Shown: piece after piece, positions 35,974 to 44,139 of the stretch
Layout of the letters: every line of letters starts with the position of its first letter
Position numbering within the stretch: position 1 is the first letter of the stretch
Source: an uncultured Eubacterium sp.
GTDB taxonomy: Bacteria > Bacillota > Clostridia > Lachnospirales > Lachnospiraceae
Assembly: GCA_910584795.1 (NCBI GenBank)
Contig: CAJUBZ010000012.1
Coordinates: 1-64,000 of the forward strand
DNA: 64,000 bases
Direction of reading: 5' to 3'
The notes under the pieces: model-generated
Told to the model about the DNA's origin: nothing
Databases searched by the model: none
What the model saw: only the letters and a program-made list of their open reading frames with translations
Program-made: the position numbers and the translations under genes

Positions 35974-36522
35974 TTACCTCTCAATTCGAATCCAAAAATC
36001 GTCTTCCGCCATTTTTCCATTTGTTTTTTCAATAATCATAAATGGATCATAAAAGGGCAAATCCAAATCTTTTAATATTAATTTCAATTTATCTCGTGTT
36101 TCAGGAAATGTTCTAGATTTTAAAAAATCTATATACTCCTCATATGTTGGATTAAGTACATTTCCAAATGCTCTAAACATTACCTGTTTTGTATAATTGT
36201 AAATTTGGACTTGTCTGTTATTATCATCAACATCAATAATTGTACATATTTTTTCCTTATACATATAGTATAATCTCAATGGAAACTTTTTGGGGGGAAT
36301 AAAAAAACTATCAATATATTCCGGGTGTTCATCCAATATTTGTAAAAGCAATACAACTGGTCCTGTTATTTTGCTTTTACCTGTTTCCCATCTTTCAATT
36401 GTTGGTTTTGACACCCCGATAAAACCAGCAAACTCTTTTTGTGTAAGATTTACTTTTTTTCTTACTCTTTTAACAACATCCGCTGTAATATAATCTAAAA
36501 CTGCATATTTTTTATTTCCCAT
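35974..36522 (-). CDS. HTH-type antitoxin / transcriptional regulator
   Basis: The 182 residues start with an XRE-type helix-turn-helix (VRKKVNLTQKEFAGFIGVSKPTIERWETGK, about 19-48). The C-terminal domain ends TRDKLKLILKDLDLPFYDPF and MAEDDFWIRIER, a pattern seen in Clostridia next to HipA-like kinases. It should bind its own promoter and, originally, neutralise the toxin whose remnant follows three bases downstream. The ATG at 36522 has GAGGTGA six bases upstream; a GTG at 36531 lies inside that site. Two identical palindromes sit in and behind the promoter. It now looks like an orphan antitoxin. Confidence 0.75.
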   Translation of the reverse strand: MGNKKYAVLDYITADVVKRVRKKVNLTQKEFAGFIGVSKPTIERWETGKSKITGPVVLLLQILDEHPEYIDSFFIPPKKFPLRLYYMYKEKICTIIDVDDNNRQVQIYNYTKQVMFRAFGNVLNPTYEEYIDFLKSRTFPETRDKLKLILKDLDLPFYDPFMIIEKTNGKMAEDDFWIRIER

Positions 36523-36542
36523 TATAATCACCTCTTTTTTAT

Positions 36543-36571
36543 ATCAAACCATTATTTTAATGGTTTGTAAA
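36543..36571 (-). promoter_or_regulatory. Antitoxin promoter
   Basis: On the minus strand TTTACA (36571-36566) and TTTGAT (36548-36543) are 17 bases apart. The downstream operator lies almost exactly between them, which explains autorepression. Confidence 0.5.
36546..36566. promoter_or_regulatory. Operator 1 of the antitoxin gene
   Basis: AAACCATTA-TTT-TAATGGTTT is a perfect 9-base inverted repeat filling the spacer between the -35 and -10 boxes. It is a likely binding site of the HTH protein encoded from 36522. Confidence 0.65.
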
Positions 36572-36581
36572 GGGATATTTG

Positions 36582-36596
36582 CCATTATTTTAATGG
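36582..36596. promoter_or_regulatory. Operator 2 of the antitoxin gene
   Basis: CCATTA-TTT-TAATGG repeats the core of operator 1, with centres 33 bases apart (about three helical turns). This suits cooperative binding of two dimers on one face of the DNA. Confidence 0.65.
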
Positions 36597-36768
36597 TTTT
36601 ATTTCTTTTCAAATATTAATTTTTATTATTTCCAATGTACTATTTCTTATTTTATGTAATTTTTAATTATTTAAAGCCATGCTGCAGTAATTGCGGTACA
36701 CATTACTCAAAGCCATACTACAGTTCGAATCCGCTTTGCTCCTTCTCACTGTACGGCAAACGCCGTAT

Positions 36769-36833
36769 AAAAAGAAAGAAAAGATTACTTTTTTGTGAGC
36801 AAGCTCCCACGAAGTAATCTTTTCTTTCTTTTT
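36769..36833. repeat. 22-base perfect inverted repeat beside tRNA-Lys
   Basis: AAAAAGAAAGAAAAGATTAC plus TT (36769-36790) and its exact complement (36812-36833) form a 22-pair stem. Its loop contains a smaller GTG/CAC hairpin. TACGGC/GCCGTA (36752-36767) adds another just before it. It lies downstream of tRNA-Lys on the transcribed strand and ends in T on both strands, so it may terminate the tRNA transcript. The rest of 36600-36900 shows short direct repeats (AAAGCCAT-x-CT-x-CAGT twice) and no gene. Confidence 0.65.
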
Positions 36834-36899
36834 GCATGGCTTTTCGCTTAAACAAAAAGTACCAACCCAAACGATTTAACGTCCGAACCGGTACCCGCA

Positions 36900-36972
36900 T
36901 GCGCCTCCAGGGGCTCGAACCCTGGACACCCTGATTAAGAGTCAGGTGCTCTACCAAATGAGCTAGAGGCGC
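36900..36972 (-). tRNA. tRNA-Lys (CTT)
   Basis: The minus strand folds into a full cloverleaf: acceptor GCGCCTC/GAGGCGC, D-arm with TAGCTC...GAGC, anticodon stem CCTGA/TCAGG around loop CTCTTAA (anticodon CTT), and T-arm CCAGG-GTTCGAG-CCCTGG. The discriminator base is A, and CCA is not encoded. Confidence 0.95.
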
Positions 36973-37156
36973 GTTTATTAATAATTCTGTCGTTTAGCGA
37001 CGAATGTTATTATATAATAGTTTATCCAATTTTTCAAGAGATATTTTACTAATTTTTTCTTTTTTGCGAATTTTTGTGTTTTTCTGCAAGATATCGTAAA
37101 ACTTTGATATTGAAAACAAGAAAAAATATTGAAAAAACCTTCCTATTCATAAAATA

Positions 37157-37201
37157 TTTCCGGAGTTTTAAAGATTTACTTAATTTCTAAAACTCCGGAA
37201 A
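37157..37201. terminator. Hairpin downstream of the small membrane protein gene
   Basis: TTTCCGGAGTTTTA (37157-37170) and TAAAACTCCGGAAA (37188-37201) form a perfect 14-base stem with a 17-base loop. It follows the stop at 37216 on the minus strand, with only a moderate T-run (TATTTT). Confidence 0.6.
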
Positions 37202-37215
37202 CAGTTTACGCATTT

Positions 37216-37332
37216 CTATTTATCTGTATCTTGGCTGTCTTCATCTTCGCCATGATTTATGTACCATACACCAAATGCACTGGCACATAGTACAATCACT
37301 GCCAAAACTACAACTGTAATTGTCTCTGTCAT
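37216..37332 (-). CDS. Small single-pass membrane protein (38 residues)
   Basis: This short frame reads MTETITVVVLAVIVLCASAF and then GVWYINHGEDEDSQDTDK. It has one hydrophobic helix (about 4-24) and a very acidic C-terminal tail. GGAGG lies eight bases before the ATG, and the stop is followed by a hairpin, so it has all the signs of a real gene. It begins 28 bases after the 166-residue exported protein gene and is likely co-transcribed with it. No family was recognised. Confidence 0.65.
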   Translation of the reverse strand: MTETITVVVLAVIVLCASAFGVWYINHGEDEDSQDTDK

Positions 37333-37360
37333 TTTCTAATCCTCCATTTATATTTTTTTG

Positions 37361-37858
37361 TCAAATCATATAAACAGAGCGTTTTTTCCCATCCTTTTTG
37401 TGAATATACCGAATAACAGCTTCATTATTATAAAGCCGTAAACATTTTTGGGGATATAAGTACCAAAAGAACTCTTCTGAATTTTTTGCATAAAACGGAC
37501 TTTGAATTAAAGACTCCATAGTCTTTTGACGTCCTTTGCCAACTGCCTTCACAGAAATTGGTGCAAAATTCCGAGCTAAAATTTCTTCTGTACGGGCTTC
37601 CGGAGAAAAAATCCTCTCTTTCATTGAAAACAATGTAGAAGTTGATTTCCCTGTTTGTGAAAATTTATAAATCTGCTTCTCGTTTCCGTATGGTGGATAC
37701 TCTGTCCCTACAGAGTTACAGGCTAGTTCTGCTGACTGCTCCTGATATTCTTCCATCAAAATAAAATCTGCCCGAATCTCTTCAAAGCACATTCCTGATA
37801 AAAGCATACCCACTGCCAATAAAAGACAGATAAATTTTTTCCTGCTGCTAATCTGCAT
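37361..37858 (-). CDS. Exported protein of unknown function
   Basis: The 166 residues begin with a clear signal peptide (MQISSRKKFICLLLAVGMLLSGMCFEEIRA). The mature part has no recognised domain. It contains YPPYGNEKQIYKFSQTGK and ends with a Tyr-rich, basic region (FFWYLYPQKCLRLYNNEAVIRYIHKKDGKK). The ATG at 37858 has GGGGAG ten bases upstream; an in-frame TTG at 37876 overlaps that site. A TGG-TATAAT extended -10 box lies at 37894-37889. Function cannot be guessed; a small acidic membrane protein follows in the same unit. Confidence 0.6.
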   Translation of the reverse strand: MQISSRKKFICLLLAVGMLLSGMCFEEIRADFILMEEYQEQSAELACNSVGTEYPPYGNEKQIYKFSQTGKSTSTLFSMKERIFSPEARTEEILARNFAPISVKAVGKGRQKTMESLIQSPFYAKNSEEFFWYLYPQKCLRLYNNEAVIRYIHKKDGKKRSVYMI

Positions 37859-38049
37859 TTCCGTGTAACTCCCCAATTTTATATGTCAATTATACCACAC
37901 TTTCAAGAAATCTACTATTGAATAATGACACTATCCAACATTTACTTAACTTATTTTTGTCTTTTTACCCTTTTTCTCTTGTACTTATATTCTTTTGTAT
38001 TTATACTAAATATATTACGATTAAATTCAGTATTAGGAGACCCACAATT

Positions 38050-39315
38050 ATGAATGATAGCAAAAATAAATTCGAAGGAAACAGCAGATATTTCACAATC
38101 AGCATTTACTGTATCGTTACTGTTCTTATTATGGCGATAATTGTACGTTCGGTTTTTCTTTGGGAAGAAACCTCTAATATATTAGGAAATCTTTTTTCAA
38201 CATTATCACCATTTTTTATTGGTATACTCATCGCATTTTTAATCAATCCTCTTGTTTCATGGATGCGGAAAACTGTTTTTAACAAATGGCTCCATATCAA
38301 AAACGATGCGCTGAGCAGAATACTGGCTATACTGTTTTCCTATATATTAGTTATTGGTGTTATAACGGTCGGAATGATGTATTTAATTCCAGAAATTATT
38401 CACAGTTTAACACTATTATTGGAGAAAATGCCTGATTGGGCAAAATCTATTATGGATTTTATAAATAATTTATCCCAAAGATTTCCAGATGTAGATTTTA
38501 AATACATTCAAAAAACAATAATGAACACTGATTCCACATTGCAGGATACTTTAAACAAGGTAATCACCAGTCTTACAACAACTATTGTTGATACCGGTTT
38601 TAGTGTTTTAAAATTTATTTTCAATTTTATAGTTGCAATTATCGTTTCCTGTTATCTGATTATAGACAAAAAAATGCAGGCTCGTGGTATCAAACGAGTA
38701 GTATTTGCTTTCTTTAAACCGGAGCGTGCAAAAAAAATTTGGAATGTAGTAAAACGTTCCATTCGTATTTTCAGCAATTTCTTCGATGGAAAAATGATTG
38801 ATTCCCTTATAATAGGAATCCTCTGTTTTATCAGTATGATGATTATTGGATTGTTTGGTGTCAGTGGATTTAGCGAATGTGCATTACTTATCAGCATTAT
38901 TGTCTGTGTAACAAATATGATTCCATACTTTGGACCGTTTCTTGGCGGAATCCCTAGTGTATTACTGTTATGTATTTACTCTCTTCAAAGTGCTTTTGTT
39001 TTAGGCATATTAATTATTGTTTTACAGCAGCTGGATGGGAATCTCATTGGTCCAAAGATTTTAGGAGACTCTACAGGACTTCGCCCGTTATGGATTATCT
39101 TTGCCATTACTATCGGCGGCTGGCTTGCAGGAGTATTTGGAATGCTGTTGGGTGTTCCTTGTGTAGCAGTAATAACCGGATTAATGGAAGAGACCGTAGA
39201 TAGACGTCTAAAAGAAAAAGAAATCGACCTTCCGGTCTTAAAAAATGAGAAAGTCCGAAAAAACAACAAACATTCGAAAATTTTTACAGATTTAAAGAAT
39301 AAATTCAAAAAATAA
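38050..39315 (+). CDS. AI-2E family transporter (UPF0118)
   Basis: A 421-residue membrane protein with about eight helices in the usual arrangement of the family. It has the early LSPFFIGILIAFLINPLVSWM, a long soluble loop with DSTLQDTLNKV, IVAIIVSCYLIIDKK, and the C-terminal PYFGPFLGGIPSVLL and DGNLIGPKILGDSTGLRPLW signatures. Members export varied small molecules or act as ion antiporters, so the name AI-2 should not be taken literally. The ATG at 38050 has AGGAG upstream; the frame runs back to 37918 but lacks a ribosome site there. Monocistronic, ending at a strong terminator. Confidence 0.88.
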   Translation: MNDSKNKFEGNSRYFTISIYCIVTVLIMAIIVRSVFLWEETSNILGNLFSTLSPFFIGILIAFLINPLVSWMRKTVFNKWLHIKNDALSRILAILFSYILVIGVITVGMMYLIPEIIHSLTLLLEKMPDWAKSIMDFINNLSQRFPDVDFKYIQKTIMNTDSTLQDTLNKVITSLTTTIVDTGFSVLKFIFNFIVAIIVSCYLIIDKKMQARGIKRVVFAFFKPERAKKIWNVVKRSIRIFSNFFDGKMIDSLIIGILCFISMMIIGLFGVSGFSECALLISIIVCVTNMIPYFGPFLGGIPSVLLLCIYSLQSAFVLGILIIVLQQLDGNLIGPKILGDSTGLRPLWIIFAITIGGWLAGVFGMLLGVPCVAVITGLMEETVDRRLKEKEIDLPVLKNEKVRKNNKHSKIFTDLKNKFKK

Positions 39316-39322
39316 CATATTC

Positions 39323-39370
39323 TAAAAGAAGAGCCTGTAAATTCATTTCAATTTGCAGGCTCTTCTTTTA
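39323..39370. terminator. Bidirectional terminator
   Basis: A near-perfect 20-pair stem, AAAAGAAGAGCCTGTAAATT against its complement at 39350-39370, with a 6-base loop. It separates the convergent transporter and trmB genes. Confidence 0.85.
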
Positions 39371-39371
39371 T

Positions 39372-40010
39372 TTATCTCTTTGCAATTAATTTATGTATCG
39401 GGTTTCCCATAGCAGAAAACTTGCTCTCATACTCAGTCATTACATTTCCTTCCATCATCCTCTCATCATTGTGCAAATCCCATGTCTGTTCTACGAACTT
39501 CCATCCGGCTTCTGGCACCTGTTCTAATGAAAACTGGAACAACAAATCATTGTCTGTTTTAAATTCTACATTCCCTTCTTCTTTTAGAATAACATTGTAT
39601 CTGTCAAAAAACTGTTTTGAAGTAAGACGTCTCTTAGCATGTCGGTCTTTTGGCCATGGATCAGAAAAATTCAAGTAAATCCTGTCTATCTCGCCCTCTT
39701 CAAAAACATCACAGATATACTCAGCTTCCATTCTTATAAATCTAAGGTTTGGTACTTCTAATTCCTCGCATTTCTCTACTGCTCTGATTAATACACTGGA
39801 ATACTTCTCTATCCCAATATAATTAATATCGGGATTCTGCTGCGCTAATGTTGTAATAAATTTTCCTTTCCCCATCCCAATTTCAATCCTTATGGGATTT
39901 TCATTTTCAAACTCTTCCTTCCATCTTCCTTTTAACTCAGTCGGCTCATTTACTGCCAACGGACTATCTGCAATCGCCTCTCTGGAACCAGGTACATTTC
40001 TAAGTCTCAT
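39372..40010 (-). CDS. trmB: tRNA (guanine-N7-)-methyltransferase TrmB
   Basis: TrmB methylates G46 of tRNAs with S-adenosylmethionine. The 212 residues begin with the conserved MRLRNVPGSREAI, then EIGMGKGKFI (SAM loop), YIGIEKYSSVLIRA, and NFSDPWPKDRHAKRRLT, the tRNA-binding and catalytic signature. The start at 40010 is set by this conserved N-terminus; a frame opening at 40058 adds 16 unrelated residues. The promoter is not clear. The flank 40011-40351 holds a small inverted repeat (40128-40159) and the leader of the ATPase operon. Confidence 0.93.
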   Translation of the reverse strand: MRLRNVPGSREAIADSPLAVNEPTELKGRWKEEFENENPIRIEIGMGKGKFITTLAQQNPDINYIGIEKYSSVLIRAVEKCEELEVPNLRFIRMEAEYICDVFEEGEIDRIYLNFSDPWPKDRHAKRRLTSKQFFDRYNVILKEEGNVEFKTDNDLLFQFSLEQVPEAGWKFVEQTWDLHNDERMMEGNVMTEYESKFSAMGNPIHKLIAKR

Positions 40011-40219
40011 GTTTCTTTCATATAATAGTACTAAACTGCAACAATTCACACCTCTCATACTTATGTCAACTAAGTTTATTACTATTTTATCCTTTCTTAT
40101 TTATAAATTATAAAGCGTTTTTAATAGAGTGTCTTTTATCAACTTGTTTCAAGACACTTTATGCAAACTTATTCTCAATAAAATTTTAATTTTTCTTAAA
40201 AACTTTTTCAAGTTTTTTG

Positions 40220-40247
40220 TTGTATTTTTTAAAAAAAGTAGTAAAAT
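40220..40247 (+). promoter_or_regulatory. Promoter of the V-type ATPase operon
   Basis: TTGTAT (40220-40225), a 16-base spacer and TAAAAT (40242-40247). The transcript would start near 40254, giving a leader of about 97 bases that contains two small hairpins and a terminator-like stem. Confidence 0.5.
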
Positions 40248-40302
40248 ACATAAAAAAGTACCAAGGAGGGTACATTCGTACTCTTGCCTAAAATTTCGAT
40301 GT

Positions 40303-40326
40303 CCCGGTAAGATACCGGGGCTTTTT
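40303..40326 (+). terminator. Leader terminator / attenuator before the ATPase operon
   Basis: CCCGGTA (40303-40309) and TACCGGG (40313-40319) form a tight stem with a 3-base loop, followed by GCTTTTT. It lies between the promoter and the AAGGAGG of the first gene. Upstream, GTACC-AAGGA-GGGTAC and AGGGTAC-ATTC-GTACTCT are alternative hairpins. This is a possible attenuator, or a short separate RNA. Confidence 0.5.
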
Positions 40327-40351
40327 ATCTTTATCATTAAGGAGGCATACT

Positions 40352-40675
40352 ATGAGCCAAGATCTTAATAGCATTATTGACCAGCTTGCGGAAATAGATT
40401 CTGCATCAGCACAAATTATGCGGAATACACAAGATGAAAAGACTAGATATGCGGAATATATTCAACAACAAAAAATCGACTTTGATAAAAAATTAGAAAA
40501 ACAGGTTGATATCGAAATTACTCAGTTTGAAAAAGAACTTTCAGAAAAAAGTGCACAGGAACTGGCAGATTTTCAAGCTGCCTGTCAGCAGGATATTTTA
40601 AGACTTGACTCATTTTATCAGCAAAAAAGTAATTCACTGGCAGAAGAAATTTTCAAGAGTATCATAAAGGAGTAA
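40352..40675 (+). CDS. ntpF: V-type ATPase peripheral-stalk subunit G
   Basis: A 107-residue, almost entirely helical coiled-coil protein, rich in Glu, Gln and Lys. It matches the size and pattern of the G (H) subunit that pairs with subunit E in the peripheral stalk of V/A-ATPases. Identification rests on composition and on its place as first gene of the operon. The symbol follows Enterococcus hirae usage, where ntpF encodes this subunit. AAGGAGG precedes the ATG. The next start is three bases beyond the stop. Confidence 0.75.
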   Translation: MSQDLNSIIDQLAEIDSASAQIMRNTQDEKTRYAEYIQQQKIDFDKKLEKQVDIEITQFEKELSEKSAQELADFQAACQQDILRLDSFYQQKSNSLAEEIFKSIIKE

Positions 40676-40678
40676 GCA

Positions 40679-41734
40679 ATGAGAAACGGAAGGCTTACCA
40701 CTTACAGTGGCATGACTACAAAAATCAGGGCCATGAAAAAGGGACTGATTTCTCCAGCACAATATGAAGAAATTACAAGAATAACATCTGTAAGAGACTT
40801 AATTAGTTATTTACAGACATTTCCTGCCTATTCAGAAGTTTTGTCAAATTTGGATGCCGGTCAGGCACATCGTGGTGAGGTTGAAGGACGGATGACATTT
40901 TCCACCTACCATGATTTTTCAAAAATATATCATTTTGCAGGCAATTCCCAAAAACGTTACTTGGAATTTTATTTTATGAAATACGAAATTGCCACACTGA
41001 AAGCATGTATGAGAAACATAATGGATTGTCGTACTACTACAATTCCCATACTAGTAGACAAACATTTTAAACGTCACTCCAAACTAAATATCGATAATTT
41101 AATTACATCTAAAACAATGGAAGATTTTATAGAAAACCTAAATGGCTCTGTTTATGAAAAACCAATGAAGACAATTATGAATTTAGATAATCCCCGTTTA
41201 TTTGATTACGAAATGTCTTTGGATTTATTCTTTTTTATTTATATCTGGAACCATCAGGAACATTTTGTGCCCAAAGGAGAAAAAAAAATTTTTACAAATT
41301 CCTTTGGTGCACAAGTTGATTTGTTAAATATTTTGTGGATTTATCGAATGAAGCATTACTATACTGTTTCCTATTCGCAAATCTATGCATTTTTAATACC
41401 AATATATTATAATCTGGACCGTTCTACGATAAAATCTTTCGTAGAATCTGAAAATGACGATGTATTTTTTACTCTACTTAACTCATGCTATTATGGAAGA
41501 GTTTTTGGTTTTAATGAAGTAGAGGATATGGAAACCCAGTTTGCCGGTATTCTCCATGAAATATATGCTAAGGACTTTAAAGAGTCCCCCTACTCGTTAT
41601 CTTGTATAAATGCATACCTGCATTTGAAGAGTCTGGAGGTGGCAAAAGTAGTTACTGCCATGGAATGTATCCGTTATGGTTATAAACCAGATGACATTTC
41701 ACACTATATTAATAGAAAGAAAGGGGTATTGTAA
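40679..41734 (+). CDS. ntpC: V-type ATPase subunit C (d-type rotor cap)
   Basis: 351 residues, the normal length for the AC39/d subunit that sits on the membrane ring and couples it to the central stalk. The N-terminus (TYSGMTTKIRAMKKGLISPAQYEEI) and the repeated helical segments, such as NIMDCRTTTIPILVDKHFK and IWNHQEHF, fit the family. Its ribosome site AAGGAG overlaps the stop of the preceding gene. Its own stop overlaps the next start by one base (TAATG). Confidence 0.85.
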   Translation: MRNGRLTTYSGMTTKIRAMKKGLISPAQYEEITRITSVRDLISYLQTFPAYSEVLSNLDAGQAHRGEVEGRMTFSTYHDFSKIYHFAGNSQKRYLEFYFMKYEIATLKACMRNIMDCRTTTIPILVDKHFKRHSKLNIDNLITSKTMEDFIENLNGSVYEKPMKTIMNLDNPRLFDYEMSLDLFFFIYIWNHQEHFVPKGEKKIFTNSFGAQVDLLNILWIYRMKHYYTVSYSQIYAFLIPIYYNLDRSTIKSFVESENDDVFFTLLNSCYYGRVFGFNEVEDMETQFAGILHEIYAKDFKESPYSLSCINAYLHLKSLEVAKVVTAMECIRYGYKPDDISHYINRKKGVL

Positions 41735-43653
41735 TGATTGAAAAAATGAGTTTTGTCACACTTGCCGGTCCTAAGACCCAGATTGACTATTTAGTAAATC
41801 ATTATTTAAGCAAGCATGACATTCACTTGGAAAATGCCCTGACAGAGTTTAGCTCCACAGAGCAATTTACCACCTTTCATGAGGAAAACCCATTTAAATC
41901 TTCTCTAAATAAAAGTCATGAATTAATGCAGCTAGTTCATGATCCTGAAAAAGCTGAAATTCAGAATCTTACCGTTGCGGAAGCAGAAAGGTTTCTCGAT
42001 AAGATTGACGAGGATTTAGTGGATGTACGGGATGAAATTGCAAAACTAAAAGAAAAAATTGAGCAGTTGAATGACGATTATACGACACTGGCACCCTATA
42101 AAACATTAAATTATACATTAAAAAGACTTTATGACATGGAATTTTTTAAATACCGGTTTGGTAAAATTCCACGTGTCAGTTTTGATAAGTTCGAATCCTA
42201 TCTTGACCCGGATATCAATGCAATTTTTATAACAACGCTTACGGAAGCAGAAACTGTCTATGGTGTTTTCTTTGCTCCAATAGAATACTTTGATGATGTT
42301 GAGAAAGATTTTAAGAATATTCATTTTGATGAGATTGCAATTCCCAGAAAATACAAAGGATTCCCAAGTGATGACTGCTTAGAAATTTCTAACAAAATCA
42401 TTGAACTCAATGAACAAATTTCTTCTAAAGAAACTGAAATTAACGAAATCATTGAAAAAAATAAAAATAAACTTGTTTCAGCAATCCGTAGAATTGAGAC
42501 GGCTTACAGTAATTTTGATGTAAGAAAACTTGCGGCTGTAACAAGAGACTCCGGCATAACATTTCAGGTGCTTTGCGGGTGGATGACAACAAAAGAAGCA
42601 AAAAAGCTTTATCGGGAGACCGACAATGATGTAAATGTCGTATGCATAGTCAGTGATGATGTTAATGACCACAAAACAAAACCACCTACAAAATTGAAAA
42701 ATTTTAAATTGATACGGCCTTTTGAAATGTTTGTTAGAATGTATGGGCTTCCTGCATATAATGAATTTGACCCTACACTTTTTTTAACCATCACATATGC
42801 TTTTATTTTTGGTATTATGTTTGGTGATTTAGGTCAGGGGCTCTGTCTGGTTTTGGGAGGTGCTATATTATACAAAGTCAAAAAAATGGACTTAGCAGGC
42901 ATCGTCTGTGCAGCGGGAGTTTTTTCATGTATCTTTGGTGCTCTCTTTGGAAGTTTCTTCGGATTTGAATTTGAATCATTGATTCATCCATTACACTCCA
43001 TGATTACACTTCCATTTCTAGGACAGATTAATATTGTCCTTGTAGCAGCTTTTCTCTTCGGTTCTTTTGTAATATTAAGCACAATGATACTTAATATTGC
43101 TAATGCCGTGAAACAAAAAGATTTAGGAAAGGCACTGTTTGGTCCGAATGCAGTTACAGGATTTGTTTTCTATGCAGGCATTATCGCTGTTATTGCACTT
43201 TATATGACCGGTCATTCACTGCCGGGTACTGCTTTATTAATTATAATGTTTGTGATTCCATTGGTATTAATCTTCTTAGAAGAACCATTAAAGAATCTCT
43301 TAAAAAAGAAGAAACCGATTGAAGAATCGCCTGGAATTTTTGCTGCAACAGCATTTTTTGAACTTTTTGATTACCTGATTACGTATTTATCAAATGCATT
43401 ATCATTTCTACGTATCGGTGTCTTTGCTATCAGCCATGCAGCAATGATGCAGGTTGTAATGACACTGGCAGGTGCGGAAAATGGTGGAAGTGCCAATATT
43501 GCCATAGTTATTATTGGGAATATTATTGTACTTGCCATGGAAGGACTTGTCGTAGGAATTCAGGTTCTACGTTTAGAATATTACGAAATCTTCGGCCGTT
43601 TTTATGAAGGAAACGGCAGGGAGTTCGTTCCTTATAGAAAAAGAAACAAATAA
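41734..43653 (+). CDS. ntpI: V-type ATPase subunit I (a-type stator)
   Basis: The 639-residue stator subunit has an N-terminal cytoplasmic half (about 1-340) with long coiled-coil arms that hold the peripheral stalks. A membrane half follows with seven or eight helices. LSFLRIGVFAISHAAM carries the essential Arg that faces the ring carboxylates, and GIMFGDLGQG and FGRFYEGNGREFVPY are family marks. It provides the two half-channels for ion movement. It is translationally coupled to the C subunit gene and followed by the ring subunit gene after 38 bases. Confidence 0.93.
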   Translation: MIEKMSFVTLAGPKTQIDYLVNHYLSKHDIHLENALTEFSSTEQFTTFHEENPFKSSLNKSHELMQLVHDPEKAEIQNLTVAEAERFLDKIDEDLVDVRDEIAKLKEKIEQLNDDYTTLAPYKTLNYTLKRLYDMEFFKYRFGKIPRVSFDKFESYLDPDINAIFITTLTEAETVYGVFFAPIEYFDDVEKDFKNIHFDEIAIPRKYKGFPSDDCLEISNKIIELNEQISSKETEINEIIEKNKNKLVSAIRRIETAYSNFDVRKLAAVTRDSGITFQVLCGWMTTKEAKKLYRETDNDVNVVCIVSDDVNDHKTKPPTKLKNFKLIRPFEMFVRMYGLPAYNEFDPTLFLTITYAFIFGIMFGDLGQGLCLVLGGAILYKVKKMDLAGIVCAAGVFSCIFGALFGSFFGFEFESLIHPLHSMITLPFLGQINIVLVAAFLFGSFVILSTMILNIANAVKQKDLGKALFGPNAVTGFVFYAGIIAVIALYMTGHSLPGTALLIIMFVIPLVLIFLEEPLKNLLKKKKPIEESPGIFAATAFFELFDYLITYLSNALSFLRIGVFAISHAAMMQVVMTLAGAENGGSANIAIVIIGNIIVLAMEGLVVGIQVLRLEYYEIFGRFYEGNGREFVPYRKRNK

Positions 43654-43691
43654 AAACAAATTAATTTTATGAACATCAGGAGGATTTTATT

Positions 43692-44114
43692 ATGTTTATT
43701 AGTGTTTTATTTTTAGTTGCTTTAGTACTTACTATTATACTTCCATTAATGGTTTACTTTATTGGAGAACAGAGCAAGGGGCGTTTCAAAAAAACTATTT
43801 TAACAAACTGTTTAACGTTCTTTGGAACATTTCTCTTTGGAACAATATTTCTTTTCACAAACACAGCCAGCGCTGCAGTTGCTGCAGATGCAACAGTCTC
43901 CAGTGGTTTCGGTTTACTTGCAGCAGGTCTTGCTATCGGATTATCTTGTATCGGTAGTGGATACGCAGTTGCCAGTTCCGCAAGTGCTGCTCTTGGAGCA
44001 TTAAGCGAAGATTCCAGTATTTTTGGTAAAGCATTAATTTTTGTTGCGTTAGCAGAAGGTATTGCTCTTTGGGGATTTATTGTTGCATTCCTGATCCTTA
44101 CTCATGTTGCGTAA
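43692..44114 (+). CDS. ntpK: V-type ATPase ring subunit K (c)
   Basis: This 140-residue proteolipid of the rotor ring has an extra N-terminal hydrophobic pair (about 1-24 and 36-57) followed by the c-type hairpin. The first helix is glycine/alanine-rich (LLAAGLAIGLSCIGSGYAVASSASAAL). The second carries the ion-binding carboxylate, Glu122, in FVALAEGIALWGF. The Gln that is typical of Na+-binding rings is not seen in the first helix, so the coupling ion cannot be assigned; H+ is possible. AGGAGG precedes the ATG. Confidence 0.92.
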   Translation: MFISVLFLVALVLTIILPLMVYFIGEQSKGRFKKTILTNCLTFFGTFLFGTIFLFTNTASAAVAADATVSSGFGLLAAGLAIGLSCIGSGYAVASSASAALGALSEDSSIFGKALIFVALAEGIALWGFIVAFLILTHVA

Positions 44115-44139
44115 TTGTTTATCCTGCTAGGAGGCATAT

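Noticed and set aside
36721..36735. Possible 3' tRNA fragment (GTTCGAATCC)
   Set aside because: Only a T-loop-like word; no acceptor or other arm matches the neighbouring tRNA-Lys, so it is no convincing attachment site.
36718..36957. Open frame of 79 codons overlapping tRNA-Lys
   Set aside because: It reads through the tRNA and a perfect palindrome; the coding appearance is accidental.
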